Shown: positions 44,330 to 53,787, numbered from the stretch's first letter. The stretch is 64,000 nt of DNA from CAZPHU01 sp964419255 (GCA_964419255.1 CAYQOU010000005.1:35761-99760), one strand, 5' to 3'. The notes: a model not told the origin generated them from the letters alone. Program-made: numbers and translations.

Positions 44330-45284
44330 ACGCAACAGATGGCTGCAGCGTCGAAAAAACGATGCCATCTACCTGGCGATCCGACTGGTTGTGTGGGTGG
44401 CAAGGCCTCTACCGCCCCGGGCGGGTGTGAGGTTTTTCGGGGCGCTGGGAAAAGCAGTCTTCCTGGTGCCTTCCAAAGACCGGCAACGGACATTTGACCA
44501 CCTCCGTTTCATATTCGGAGCTCAATGGTCGGAAAAGCGGATTAGACGCACGGCACGGGCGGTATACGAGAATATTGGCAAAAGCCTGTTTGATTCACTC
44601 TATTTTTCTAGATGCAGCAGAGAACAGATGTTGTCCCGGGTAACGTTTGATGATCTCGCTGAGGTTAGAAAAGCATACGAAAGGGGCAAGGGGCTCATTG
44701 TCATAACGGCACATGTGGGCTGCTTTGAGATGCTGTTGCATTTTTTCGGCCATATGGGGTTCAGCTCCTTTGCAATCGGCTCGAAGCTGTATGATGAAAG
44801 GCTGGATCGCCTGGTGGCGGAGCTGCGCAGTGGTGAGGATATCGCATACATGCATCGCAAGGGAAGCAGCCGCAGCATCATTCGGCTGCTCAGGCAGGGA
44901 AAAGTCTTCGGTGTTCTGGTCGATCAGGATACTAATGTTGAGGGAGTTTTCGCGCATTTTCTTGGCCGCCTTGCCTATACGCCTTCCGCTCCGGTTCGCA
45001 TGGCTTTACGTTTTGACATCCCGATGGCGGTGCTTACCACCTTTCGCCGGGAGGATAATACCCATCATGTATCCGTGACCGGACCGATCGAAGTGCAGAA
45101 AACAGATGATTTTACCGGGGATACGGTGCGGGCGGTGGAGCGGATAAACAAGATTATCGGGGATGCGATCTTGCGAAATCCGGATCAGTGGGTATGGATG
45201 CATCGCCGCTGGCATCATCAGCCCGATCAGCCCAAGTACTCGGGTATTCCATCCATCGAGGATTATCAAAGTGCGGGGCAATGA
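44310..45284 (+). CDS. Lysophospholipid/Kdo-lipid A acyltransferase, LpxL/HtrB family
   Basis: 324 residues, overlapping ileS by 20 bases. A basic N-terminus is followed by a short hydrophobic helix and the acyltransferase pair HVGCFEML (His and Glu of the HX4D/E motif). Further landmarks are RKGSSRSIIRLLRQGKVFG, VDQDTNVEG and WMHRRWHHQPDQP (the usual W-x-HRRW end). It probably adds a secondary acyl chain to lipid A at the inner membrane. It directly precedes lptC-lptA-lptB, which fits a lipopolysaccharide role. Confidence 0.9.
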   Translation: MSRHRRKRNRWLQRRKNDAIYLAIRLVVWVARPLPPRAGVRFFGALGKAVFLVPSKDRQRTFDHLRFIFGAQWSEKRIRRTARAVYENIGKSLFDSLYFSRCSREQMLSRVTFDDLAEVRKAYERGKGLIVITAHVGCFEMLLHFFGHMGFSSFAIGSKLYDERLDRLVAELRSGEDIAYMHRKGSSRSIIRLLRQGKVFGVLVDQDTNVEGVFAHFLGRLAYTPSAPVRMALRFDIPMAVLTTFRREDNTHHVSVTGPIEVQKTDDFTGDTVRAVERINKIIGDAILRNPDQWVWMHRRWHHQPDQPKYSGIPSIEDYQSAGQ

Positions 45285-45308
45285 TATGGTTGGTCTTTCG
45301 TATTTGAA

Positions 45309-45917
45309 ATGGATAACGGGATGGAAACAAAGCAGAATGATACAAAGATGAGCCTGATTGTTGCTGGTTTGTTGTGCCTGCCCCTACTGCTTGCGGCTGG
45401 GTGCGGACAGAAAAATGAAAAGCTTCCAAAAGGAAGCGATATGATTACTGAGCCCTATCAGGAATTTGGTCAATCGGTGCTGTATTCCTATGATGGTCCT
45501 CACAAGCAGCTGAAGCTTGAAACAGATTACATGCGCAAGGGGCTCAGTTATACGGCGAAAATCCTGGTGGTACCTGTCAAGTTGACCCTGTATGATACGA
45601 CCGGGGCACAGGGCTCGTTAATTTTGGCAGACTCGGGCTTCACCACAGCCGAGCGGGACAGCTTTTTGATCTGGGGTGATGTGTACGTAAAAACCAATGA
45701 CGGCATGGTGATTCGTAGCGAATCGCTGTGGTGGAATCAGCAGACGGCAAAGATCGGCTCGGATGATTTCGTGCAGATTGTCACCCCGGGAGGTGATGTG
45801 CTTCGAGGTAGAGGCCTGGATGCCAACGAGTCGTTTACAAGGTGGAGCCTGAAGGAAAGCGTGACCGGTGAATTCCCCGATTTTAAGAGACGGTTTGATG
45901 AAGACGAAGAATTTTAA
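45309..45917 (+). CDS. lptC: LptC family lipopolysaccharide transport protein, predicted lipoprotein
   Basis: 202 residues from 45309; starts at 45321 and 45348 (MSLIVAGLLCLPLLLAAGCG) are also possible, and the last places the signal directly at the start. A lipobox LAAGC suggests a lipid anchor, unlike E. coli LptC, which has a transmembrane helix. The mature part is an OstA-like beta-jellyroll (LTLYDTTGAQGSLILADSGF, then VYVKTNDGMVIRSESLWWNQ). It passes lipopolysaccharide from the LptBFG extractor to LptA. It overlaps the LptA-like gene by 20 bases. Confidence 0.87.
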   Translation: MDNGMETKQNDTKMSLIVAGLLCLPLLLAAGCGQKNEKLPKGSDMITEPYQEFGQSVLYSYDGPHKQLKLETDYMRKGLSYTAKILVVPVKLTLYDTTGAQGSLILADSGFTTAERDSFLIWGDVYVKTNDGMVIRSESLWWNQQTAKIGSDDFVQIVTPGGDVLRGRGLDANESFTRWSLKESVTGEFPDFKRRFDEDEEF

Positions 45918-47025
45918 TTTTTTCCGGTTTATCACTTTCCTGCTTTGCCTCTCGGCTGCGGTGTTCGGGGCGGAGGAGAAGAAGACACCGCTTGTGCTGC
46001 GCCACGCCGATTTCAACCAAAACACCATGCGTGGCGGCAAGCTGATCAGTGAATTGGAGGGGAATGTCGATTTCCAGTTTGGTGATACCAGGATTAGCTC
46101 CACCTATGCCAAGTGGTACCGCAGCGATGGTATCATACAGTTCAGGGATGGGGTGTTTATCGACATGCCCGATCAGACACTCTCCTGCGACCGCCTTCAT
46201 TTCTATCGGGACAGGATGCAGGTTACGGCATCGGGTAACGTCGATTATTTCGACAAAAAGCGCAGTACACGGGTTTTGGCTCCTCAGGCGACCTATCATC
46301 TTGAGAAGGAATCACTCGAGCTGATCAGAAATCCACAGCTGATACGCTACGATACCACCGATACGGATACGCTCAACATAATCAGCACGTCGATGCATTA
46401 CGACGATTCCACCGGAATCGCAGCCGCCAGAGGTTCGGTGAAGATAACCCGCGGACCGCTGGTGGCCTACAGCCAGATTGCCTATTATCATTCCAGACAG
46501 GATATGGCTCGTCTGCGGAAAGATCCGGAGATTTTCTATGATATTCACCATGTGGAGGGCGATTCGATCGACCTGTTTTTCGATGAACGGCTGCTTACGG
46601 GTGTATCGGTGGATGGAGATGCACATGCGATTCATCGCGATCCGCCGCAGGATTTGCAGACAGATACGATTATAACCGATATTGTGGGAGACAGCCTTTA
46701 CATGGCGATAAACCCTGAGGGTCGGATCGACACGACCTGGGTACACGGCAATGCGATCAGCAAATACTACCGGGTGGACGAAAAGGATCAGACCAACGAG
46801 GCGCGGGGAAAGATGATGGCGCTGGCCTTTGATGAGGGCAAGGCGCATCATCTGACCATAAGCGGCAACGCGGAAAGTATTTATTATATACAGGAAGACG
46901 GGAAAGATAGCGGCCGTAATATCGCCGACGGTCAGAAGATCGAGGTGGCCTTCCGGGACGGCAGGGCGGTCTTTCTCACCATGACCGGGGATGTGCGCGG
47001 GAAGTATTTCGCGCGTCAGCGATAG
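45898..47025 (+). CDS. lptA: LptA/OstA-like periplasmic protein
   Basis: 375 residues from the ATG at 45898, where a signal peptide begins (MKTKNFNFFRFITFLLCLSA, ending near VFGAEEKK). AAGAGACGG precedes it. The protein is a run of OstA strands (KLISELEGNVDFQFGDTRIS, then SCDRLHFYRDRMQVTASGNV), about twice the length of E. coli LptA. It may therefore form a longer beta-jellyroll bridge across the periplasm. It lies between lptC and lptB with 8-20 base spacings, the standard order. The extra C-terminal repeats (around 180-375) are the unusual part. Confidence 0.85.
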   Translation: MKTKNFNFFRFITFLLCLSAAVFGAEEKKTPLVLRHADFNQNTMRGGKLISELEGNVDFQFGDTRISSTYAKWYRSDGIIQFRDGVFIDMPDQTLSCDRLHFYRDRMQVTASGNVDYFDKKRSTRVLAPQATYHLEKESLELIRNPQLIRYDTTDTDTLNIISTSMHYDDSTGIAAARGSVKITRGPLVAYSQIAYYHSRQDMARLRKDPEIFYDIHHVEGDSIDLFFDERLLTGVSVDGDAHAIHRDPPQDLQTDTIITDIVGDSLYMAINPEGRIDTTWVHGNAISKYYRVDEKDQTNEARGKMMALAFDEGKAHHLTISGNAESIYYIQEDGKDSGRNIADGQKIEVAFRDGRAVFLTMTGDVRGKYFARQR

Positions 47026-47032
47026 TTGGGAA

Positions 47033-47866
47033 ATGATTATGGATACAGCGGACAGGTCAGTTGACGAGGCAAACGGAGTTCCCATGATGCAAGAGAGTCA
47101 CCAGACAATGCTGACCAAGGAATTAGACAGAAAGAGCGGCACCAGGGAGATACGCACCGAAAATCTGATAAAGATCTACAGCAAGCGTCGAGTGGTGGAT
47201 CAGACATCGATAATGGTGCACCAGGGAGAGATTGTGGGGCTTTTGGGTCCAAACGGGGCGGGCAAGACCACCACCTTTTACATGATAGTGGGGCTGATCA
47301 AGGCCAACAGGGGTAAGATTTTCCTTGACAGTAAGAACATATCCAATCGTCCCATGTATAAGCGTGCCCAGATGGGAATCGGCTATCTTCCCCAGGAGGC
47401 ATCGATTTACCGTACGCTTTCTGTAAAGGACAACATCATGGCGGTGCTGGAAAACCGGCGTATGAGTCCGAAGCAGCGCAAGCAGCGCATGCATGAGCTT
47501 CTTGAGGAGCTTCACGTGTCGCATCTGGAGAAGAGTCCGGGCTATGCGCTCAGCGGCGGGGAGCGCCGGCGGGTGGAGATTGCACGTTGTCTGGCAAATG
47601 AGCCCGATTTCATTCTTCTGGACGAACCGTTTGCGGGAGTGGATCCGATTGCGGTGGAAGATATACAGAGTATTGTGCATGAGTTGAAGGAGAAGAATTA
47701 CGGCGTTCTGATCACCGACCATAATGTGCGGGAGACGCTGCGAATCACCGATCGGGCATACATAATGAATGCGGGTAAAATTCTCATCTCCGGTACGGCA
47801 AAAGAGTTAGCTGAGAATCCGGAGGCACGTCGTATATACCTTGGGCAAAATTTCCGGCTCGATTAG
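47033..47866 (+). CDS. lptB: LptB, lipopolysaccharide export ABC ATPase
   Basis: 277 residues from 47033; starts at 47083-47086, with GGAG upstream, would remove a non-conserved N-terminal 17 residues. Walker A is GLLGPNGAGKTTTFYMIVGL, the signature is ALSGGERRRVEIARCLAN, and Walker B is FILLDEPFAGVDPIAV followed by GVLITDHNVRETL. GVDPIAV and the GPNGAGKTT context are diagnostic of LptB. It works in the cytoplasm with LptF/LptG (not in the window) to lift lipopolysaccharide from the inner membrane. rpoN follows 122 bases downstream. Confidence 0.95.
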   Translation: MIMDTADRSVDEANGVPMMQESHQTMLTKELDRKSGTREIRTENLIKIYSKRRVVDQTSIMVHQGEIVGLLGPNGAGKTTTFYMIVGLIKANRGKIFLDSKNISNRPMYKRAQMGIGYLPQEASIYRTLSVKDNIMAVLENRRMSPKQRKQRMHELLEELHVSHLEKSPGYALSGGERRRVEIARCLANEPDFILLDEPFAGVDPIAVEDIQSIVHELKEKNYGVLITDHNVRETLRITDRAYIMNAGKILISGTAKELAENPEARRIYLGQNFRLD

Positions 47867-47988
47867 ACCGGTTTTGCCCGACGCAGCTTGGCCTGGTATT
47901 TGCTTTTGCATATTCTTGTTTTATATTAGTATCATATGAGTCGGCTGTTTAAACTACAAAATCACCTTTATGAGGAGGGGACGCAGCT

Positions 47989-49404
47989 TTGAATCTGAAT
48001 CTAGATATGTCGATGAAACTTCAGCAGAAGCTTTCATTTCAGATGATTCAATCGCTGAAGCTGCTGCAGGTTAATACCCTTCAGTTAGAACAGCTTTTGA
48101 AAAACGAATTGGAGATGAATCCTGTTCTGGAGGCCGCCGATGAGCTGGACGGGCTTGAGGAGCAGGTTGAGGAGAAGGAAAAGGAAGAGGACGAAGAAAA
48201 AGAGGTAGAGGTCGATGAGGATGAGGTGGATTGGGAGGAGTATCTTGAGGAGGGCTTTGACCTGGGCTACAGCAGCAGTGAGGAGGTAGACAGGAGTAAG
48301 GAGTATTACGAGCCTACAGCGGTGTATCAGCCGACGTTGGAGGAGTATCTCACCGAGCAGCTTGCGGAGAAGAAGCTTCCGGAGCGCCGGGCGCTTCTGG
48401 TGCAGTTTCTGATCGGCTGTCTCGAAAGTGACGGCTATCTGCGTATTCCCATAGAAAACATCGCGGAGGTCACCGACTCCAATCCCTTTGAGGTGGAGGA
48501 GGCGCTCAACGTGATATGGCGCATGGAACCTCCCGGCATCGGAGCGCGCAACCTGCAGGAGTGTCTGCAGATTCAGCTCCGGCGGCTCAACCTTCACGAC
48601 TCTCTGGCGATGCGTATCATCACAGAGACCTGGGAGCTGTTCGAGAAACTCAAGATCCCCGATATCTCACGCAAGTTCAGTATCGACACGCGTGATGTGC
48701 AAAATTCGATCGATATCATCAAGAAGCTTCATCCCAAGCCTGGCTACCTGGTCAACAAAGATCGCTCATCGGCGATCGTACCCGATCTTCTGGTTGAAAA
48801 AATAGACGGAGAGTTTGTGGTTACACTCAATGACCGTTCCTCTCCCTCTCTTCATATCAACCGGGCGTATGCCAATATGCTTAAGCGGGGCAGTAACACG
48901 CGCAAGGATGTCAAGAAGTATATCCGCGAGAAGTTTAACAGCGCAACCTGGCTGATTCGCTCAATCGAGCAGCGAAAGACTACTATGCTTCGTGTGATGT
49001 ATGCAATAATCGAGCGGCAGACCGATTTTTTCGAGAAGGGGCCGCCAAACCTCTCTCCGTTGAAGTTGCAGGATATTGCCGATATGGTAGATATGCATAT
49101 CTCCACGGTCAGCAGGGTCACCAGTAACAAGTATGTGCAGACCCCGCACGGGATATTTGAACTGAAGTATTTTTTCACCGAGGCGGTTGGTCGCAACGGA
49201 GACGGTGCGGATGTATCGAGTGAGCGGATAAAGAATCGTATCCGGGAGCTTGTGGAGACCGAAAACTCCCGCAAGCCGCTTTCCGATCAGAAGATTGCCG
49301 ATATCCTGACCCGGGAAGACTTAAAAGTAGCGCGACGAACGGTTGCCAAGTATCGCGAGCAGATGAAAATTCTGCCCGCACGTCTTAGACAAAAGTACAA
49401 TTAA
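47989..49404 (+). CDS. rpoN: RNA polymerase sigma-54 factor
   Basis: 471 residues from a TTG at 47989 preceded by GAGGAGGGG at optimal spacing; an ATG at 48007 is less well placed. Region I has the Gln/Leu-rich activator-contact segment (KLQQKLSFQMIQSLKLLQ, then LEQLLKNELEMNPVLE). Region II is a highly acidic stretch (about 48-90, rich in Glu and Asp). The core-binding domain follows, and the C-terminus has the RpoN box ARRTVAKYREQMKILPA. It directs transcription from -24/-12 promoters together with enhancer-binding activators. It lies beside lptB, the classical neighbour in many Gram-negative bacteria. Confidence 0.96.
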   Translation: MNLNLDMSMKLQQKLSFQMIQSLKLLQVNTLQLEQLLKNELEMNPVLEAADELDGLEEQVEEKEKEEDEEKEVEVDEDEVDWEEYLEEGFDLGYSSSEEVDRSKEYYEPTAVYQPTLEEYLTEQLAEKKLPERRALLVQFLIGCLESDGYLRIPIENIAEVTDSNPFEVEEALNVIWRMEPPGIGARNLQECLQIQLRRLNLHDSLAMRIITETWELFEKLKIPDISRKFSIDTRDVQNSIDIIKKLHPKPGYLVNKDRSSAIVPDLLVEKIDGEFVVTLNDRSSPSLHINRAYANMLKRGSNTRKDVKKYIREKFNSATWLIRSIEQRKTTMLRVMYAIIERQTDFFEKGPPNLSPLKLQDIADMVDMHISTVSRVTSNKYVQTPHGIFELKYFFTEAVGRNGDGADVSSERIKNRIRELVETENSRKPLSDQKIADILTREDLKVARRTVAKYREQMKILPARLRQKYN

Positions 49405-49550
49405 CGTACTTAGTTACTGTTCACGGAGCAATCTTACCCCACCCACTGAGGCATGAAGGCGGGAGGCGGGGAATGCCTAGGTGAATCGCACCAAGCATAA
49501 TTCTCGGGTAATGCGAAATCCGAACAGAAGCTAAATAGAGTGTGTGCCTA

Positions 49551-50459
49551 ATGAGTATGCCAGAATACCGGCGGACCGACACAAAAAAAACCGAACGGGC
49601 GCGTATACCTTCCTGGCTTAAGCGCCCGATTCCCTGTATCGGGAAAAAAGACCAGGTGCTCGCCACCCTGAGTACCGGACGTCTTCACACGGTCTGTCAG
49701 GAAGCCAAATGCCCTAACCGGGCGGAGTGTTTCTCCCGGGGAAGTGCTACGTTTCTGATCATGGGTGACATATGCACCCGTGGTTGCCGGTTCTGCTCGG
49801 TCACCACCTCCGCCCCGCTTCCGCTGGATGCCGACGAGCCGGCGCGACTCAGCGGGGTTGTCGGGCAACTGGGTCTCTCCTATGTGGTTATCACCTCAGT
49901 TACCAGAGACGATCTTTCCGATGGTGGAGCCTCCCATTTCGCATCGGTAGTCTCAACACTCAGAAAGCATCATCCGAAACTTGTTGTGGAGGTGCTGACT
50001 CCCGATTTCCAGGGAAATCATTCCGCGCTCAAAACAGTTCTTGACAGTAATCCGCACGTATTGAATCATAATGTAGAGACTGTGCCGCGACTGTACCCGC
50101 ATATTCGGCCGCAGGCCATCTACGAAAGGTCACTGCAATATCTATCCCGGAGCGCAACATACCGTCCGGACATAACCGTGAAATCCGGATTTATGGTCGG
50201 ATTGGGCGAAAAAGAGGATGAGGTAATAACTCTGATGCACGATCTACATTATGCAGGGTGCAGGCTTGTGACTATCGGACAGTATCTGCAGCCGACATCG
50301 GAGCAGGTTGCGGTGGCCGAATTCATAAAACCTGAACAATTTCAACGATATGCTCGCATCGGACAGCAGATTGGTTTCGATGCGGTCATATCGGGGCCTT
50401 TCGTGAGAAGCTCGTACAAGGCATCGGAAGCATATAAACGTGGAGGCAACGCCTCATAA
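49551..50459 (+). CDS. lipA: Lipoyl synthase
   Basis: 302 residues from the ATG at 49551; a GTG at 49542 and an ATG at 49557 are alternatives. Both iron-sulfur motifs are intact: the auxiliary cluster Cys49, Cys54, Cys60 (CQEAKCPNRAEC) and the radical-SAM cluster Cys75, Cys79, Cys82 (CTRGCRFC). The C-terminal RSSY motif is in PFVRSSYKASEAY. The enzyme inserts two sulfur atoms into octanoyl chains on lipoyl domains. No lipB or lplA is next to it. Its position between rpoN and hpf departs from the usual order. Confidence 0.95.
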   Translation: MSMPEYRRTDTKKTERARIPSWLKRPIPCIGKKDQVLATLSTGRLHTVCQEAKCPNRAECFSRGSATFLIMGDICTRGCRFCSVTTSAPLPLDADEPARLSGVVGQLGLSYVVITSVTRDDLSDGGASHFASVVSTLRKHHPKLVVEVLTPDFQGNHSALKTVLDSNPHVLNHNVETVPRLYPHIRPQAIYERSLQYLSRSATYRPDITVKSGFMVGLGEKEDEVITLMHDLHYAGCRLVTIGQYLQPTSEQVAVAEFIKPEQFQRYARIGQQIGFDAVISGPFVRSSYKASEAYKRGGNAS

Positions 50460-50494
50460 ACTGCTTTTTTTTATCGTCCAGGGAGGTTTTCAGG

Positions 50495-50830
50495 ATGAAT
50501 ATTCAAATTACTGCCAGACATTCCAAAGCATCTCAATCCATGCAGGATTTTATCACGGAAGAATTGCATAATCTTGAAAAGTGGACAGATAAAATCACGT
50601 CCAGTCACGTAATACTTGATTCTGTGCATGATGAGAGGTTGGCGGAAGTAGTGGTGACGATACTTGGTCAGAGGTTAAGTGCTAAAGCCAGGGCGGAAAA
50701 AACCGGTAAAGCAGTTGATCTTGCCATGGAAAAGATGAGGCGGCAGCTGGTGAAATTCAACGATAAACTAAAAGACCACAAACCTTCAAAATCACCCAAA
50801 GCGGATTTGCCTGAAAGTGCCGCCTTATAG
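50495..50830 (+). CDS. hpf: Ribosome hibernation promoting factor
   Basis: 111 residues with AGGGAGG and CAGG before the ATG. A single HPF/RaiA domain runs from MNIQITARHSKASQSMQDFI through VVVTILGQRLSAKARAEKTG to LAMEKMRRQLVKFNDKLKDH. The short form lacks the C-terminal dimerisation domain of long HPF, so it is of the E. coli HPF or YfiA type. It binds the 30S subunit in stationary phase. Its place near rpoN is conserved in many bacteria. A strong hairpin follows the stop. Confidence 0.9.
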   Translation: MNIQITARHSKASQSMQDFITEELHNLEKWTDKITSSHVILDSVHDERLAEVVVTILGQRLSAKARAEKTGKAVDLAMEKMRRQLVKFNDKLKDHKPSKSPKADLPESAAL

Positions 50831-50834
50831 AATC

Positions 50835-50859
50835 GGATGAGGGGCTAAGCCCCTCATCC
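50835..50859 (+). terminator. Strong hairpin after hpf
   Basis: A perfect 11-bp stem, GGATGAGGGGC (50835-50845) with GCCCCTCATCC (50849-50859), and a TAA loop. No T-run follows (ATATTGC), so it may be a weak or factor-dependent terminator, or an RNA-stabilising stem for the hpf message. Confidence 0.6.
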
Positions 50860-50985
50860 ATATTGCGACAAATACGTCAGTTGTCCGACATTATATTTTT
50901 TATATCGTTTCAGCACATTGTTGCCATACCTCTCAAAGAAAACCATTTTGTAATTCCTGCGTATGATGGGAAAGGATAATCAGTC

Positions 50986-51930
50986 GTGAAAAGAGCCAAT
51001 GCCGAACTACTGGTAGGCGCGTCCATCTTTTTTGCTCTCTTTATTCTCATTGCGGGGGTGATGTGGCTAAAAGAGGCCTCACTTGCCAGCAAAATGGTTG
51101 AGTATACCGTATTGTTTCCGAATGTCGGCGCGTTGCAGAAAGGCGATCCGGTAAACGTAAATGGTGTCAAACGCGGACATGTGGGTTCCATGTACCTTCG
51201 CGACGAAGTGGTGGCGGTTATTTTGAAGGTGGAAAAGAGTGTGGGGCTGACAGATTCCTCCAATGTAGTCGTGCAGAATGTCGGTCTTATGGGAGAGCGG
51301 GCGGTCGGGATTCAGATTTCGGGAAAAGGTAAACGTCTGAGCCCCAACAGTTCGCAGGACACGACCTTCATGTACGGCCGGTTCGACAGTGGTATAGCCG
51401 AAGCCATGGGAATGCTTGGCAATGTGCTGGCGGATGTAGAGGTTCTTTTAGGTAACGTCAGCACGATGTTTGAGCAGACCATCGGAGACACCCAATTTGT
51501 CACGCTTTTCAGCGATCTTTCCGGGCGGCTGGATACGATTACTTTCGAAGTGGAAGATCTGATCAATCAGAACAAGCATCAGATAAATCGAAGTGTCGAC
51601 AATATCCATACCGTTACCACGGATGTAAAAAAGCTTATTACTTATAACAGCTCGCATATTGACACTATAATGGCCAACGGCAGTCTTCTGACGCAACAGG
51701 CCCTTACACTCACCGGCCGGATAGACTCCATATCGGTATCTCTGAAAGATATGGTGGATAAAATTCAGAATGGTGAAGGATCATTAGGACAATTGCTTCA
51801 GGATGAAGTATTTTATACGAAGTTGAAGACGATGACTTCGGAATTGGACACCCTGCTCACCGAAGTAAATGAAGACGGATTGAAACTTCGCATAAAACTG
51901 GGTTTTGGTAGAAAGAAAAACAGAAACTGA
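50986..51930 (+). CDS. MlaD family (MCE domain) phospholipid transport protein
   Basis: 314 residues from a GTG at 50986, with AAAGGA 8 bases upstream. One N-terminal membrane helix (about 8-28, LVGASIFFALFILIAGVMWL) is followed by an MCE domain (about 38-115; YTVLFPNVGALQKGDPVNVN, then GLMGERAVGIQI). A long helical tail follows (about 150-300). Such proteins form periplasmic hexamers that move phospholipids between membranes together with MlaE/MlaF, which are not in this window. The length resembles MlaD-like Mce proteins of Fibrobacterota and Bacteroidota rather than the short E. coli MlaD. It sits 3 bases before ptsH. Confidence 0.88.
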   Translation: MKRANAELLVGASIFFALFILIAGVMWLKEASLASKMVEYTVLFPNVGALQKGDPVNVNGVKRGHVGSMYLRDEVVAVILKVEKSVGLTDSSNVVVQNVGLMGERAVGIQISGKGKRLSPNSSQDTTFMYGRFDSGIAEAMGMLGNVLADVEVLLGNVSTMFEQTIGDTQFVTLFSDLSGRLDTITFEVEDLINQNKHQINRSVDNIHTVTTDVKKLITYNSSHIDTIMANGSLLTQQALTLTGRIDSISVSLKDMVDKIQNGEGSLGQLLQDEVFYTKLKTMTSELDTLLTEVNEDGLKLRIKLGFGRKKNRN

Positions 51931-51932
51931 TA

Positions 51933-52199
51933 ATGATTGAAAAAGAGATCACAGTCACAAATTCACTGGGCATCCATGCACGTCCGGCATCCATGATAGT
52001 TCAAACAGCAACAAAGTACCGCAGTGTCATTTCTCTGGAAAAAGACGGTATCAGTGCCGATGCAAAAAGTATCATGAGTGTGATGATGCTTGCGGCGGCT
52101 CACAATGCAAAGGTCACAATCAAGGCTGACGGTGAAGATGAGCAGGATGCACTCCAAGCGGTAGAGCAGCTGTTTCTGAAAAAATTCAATGAAGAATAA
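51933..52199 (+). CDS. ptsH: HPr-type phosphocarrier protein
   Basis: 88 residues. The phosphoryl His is His15 in SLGIHARPAS, and the regulatory Ser site is Ser46 in AKSIMSVMML. The Ser46 context is close to the Gram-positive type, so regulation by HPr kinase is possible. Start and stop are clear, with translation probably coupled to the MlaD gene 3 bases upstream. It could serve a sugar phosphotransferase system or the nitrogen-type system often found near rpoN (where the protein is called NPr). No enzyme I or EIIA gene is in the window, so the role is open. Confidence 0.92.
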   Translation: MIEKEITVTNSLGIHARPASMIVQTATKYRSVISLEKDGISADAKSIMSVMMLAAAHNAKVTIKADGEDEQDALQAVEQLFLKKFNEE

Positions 52200-52368
52200 C
52201 GAATCACGTTCTCCGCACGATACGCCTTTCATTGCTCCTCCCCCTCCATGTGGCACAATCCCCTATTGTATTTTTATGGGCTATTAGGTGGTCGAATATT
52301 TTCCCGCCTGATTAGCTTTTTTTTGAATCTCCCGAATTCGCTCATGATCAGTGCAGGAAGGATCAATT

Positions 52369-53670
52369 ATGGCTCAGTGCAATATCGGTTTGATCGGTGC
52401 GGGGACTGTTGGCGGCGGTGTCGCTAAAATCCTCCACAAACAGGAATTCTTTTTCTCCTCAGAGCTGGGGCTCACCATTAAACTCAAGCGAATAGTGGAT
52501 AAACAGACCAGCAGATTCGAGACACTTCCCGTGGGTGATGCCATATGCACCGACAACGCCGACGATATCATCTCCGATCCAGACATCCATGTGGTTGTCG
52601 AGCTGATTGGTGGTACGACGATCGCAAAGGAGCTGGTGCTCAAAGCGCTGTCGGCAAAAAAACATGTTGTCACCGCAAACAAGGCGCTGATCGCCGAGCA
52701 CGGCCCGGAGATATTCGAGGTTGCGGAAAAAAATGGTGTATCGATCTACTTTGAGGCATCGGTTGGTGGCGGGATGCCCACCATAAAGACCATCCGCGAA
52801 TCCATGGTGGCAAATGATATTCTGTCCCTCAAAACCATCATAAACGGCACCTGCAACTACATCCTGACCGAAATGGAAGTCAACAGGCTCACATTCGACG
52901 ATGCGCTTCATCTTGCCCAGAAAAACGGGTTTGCCGAAGCGGATCCCACGCTCGACATCGGTGGCGGAGACACCGGACACAAAGTAGCGATTATGGCCTC
53001 CCTTCTGTACGGAGGGTATGTTCCCTACGAATCCCTGCCGATTGAGGGTATCACCAGCATTACCGCTGATGATATCGAATATGCCGACGAGCTTGGGTAT
53101 CGCATAAAACTTTTGGGGGTAATCAAGTCTTCAGGGCCGGGAAAACCACTAGATGTTCGTGTGCATCCGGCCATGCTCAAAAAGGATCATATCCTGGCTT
53201 CGGTGAGCAGCGAATTTAACGCTGTGCTTCTCGAGGGAGACGCGGTTGGACCGATACTTCTGTACGGCAAGGGTGCCGGCGAACTGCCCACCGCCTCGGC
53301 GGTGGTCGGCGATATCGTCGATGTCGCCAGAAACATCACCGGAAACACCCCGGTTCGCATCCCGATGGATTTCTACGTGCAGAGCAACCAAAAGAAGCTG
53401 CGCAGTACGGCGGATGTCGTTCTTCGGTACTACCTGCGTTTCACCGTACCGGACCGTCCGAAGATTCTTTCGCAGATTGCCTCCGTTCTCGGTGACCATG
53501 GTATATCCATCGCTTCTCTGGTCCAGCCGGAAAGCTCCGGAGACGATGTACCGGTTGTCATGTTGACACATGCCGCCAGAGAACGTAATCTTCAGAAGGC
53601 GATTGCCGAAATCGAAGAAATGCCCGATGTGGTCAGAGATAAAACACAGATAATTCGTATTGAAGATTAA
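52369..53670 (+). CDS. hom: Homoserine dehydrogenase
   Basis: 433 residues from the ATG at 52369, with AGGAAGGA 6 bases upstream. The NAD(P)-binding loop is IGLIGAGTVGGGVAKIL. The catalytic domain has the substrate stretch KTIINGTCNYILTEM, then FAEADPTLDIGGGDTGHK. A C-terminal ACT domain (about 355-433, DRPKILSQIASVLGDHGISI) suggests allosteric control, usually by threonine. The enzyme reduces aspartate semialdehyde to homoserine. It is followed by thrC and the ApgM-type gene, so the three form a threonine branch. Confidence 0.96.
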   Translation: MAQCNIGLIGAGTVGGGVAKILHKQEFFFSSELGLTIKLKRIVDKQTSRFETLPVGDAICTDNADDIISDPDIHVVVELIGGTTIAKELVLKALSAKKHVVTANKALIAEHGPEIFEVAEKNGVSIYFEASVGGGMPTIKTIRESMVANDILSLKTIINGTCNYILTEMEVNRLTFDDALHLAQKNGFAEADPTLDIGGGDTGHKVAIMASLLYGGYVPYESLPIEGITSITADDIEYADELGYRIKLLGVIKSSGPGKPLDVRVHPAMLKKDHILASVSSEFNAVLLEGDAVGPILLYGKGAGELPTASAVVGDIVDVARNITGNTPVRIPMDFYVQSNQKKLRSTADVVLRYYLRFTVPDRPKILSQIASVLGDHGISIASLVQPESSGDDVPVVMLTHAARERNLQKAIAEIEEMPDVVRDKTQIIRIED

Positions 53671-53787
53671 TACCTGAGTCCGGCAGAGCCGAAACTTCGG
53701 TTTTCGGCCACTCGGCCATTGGGTACAGTAGCAGATGTGACAAATTTTACGCCAAAAAAGTGTGCTTTATCATACAACGAATCTAAC

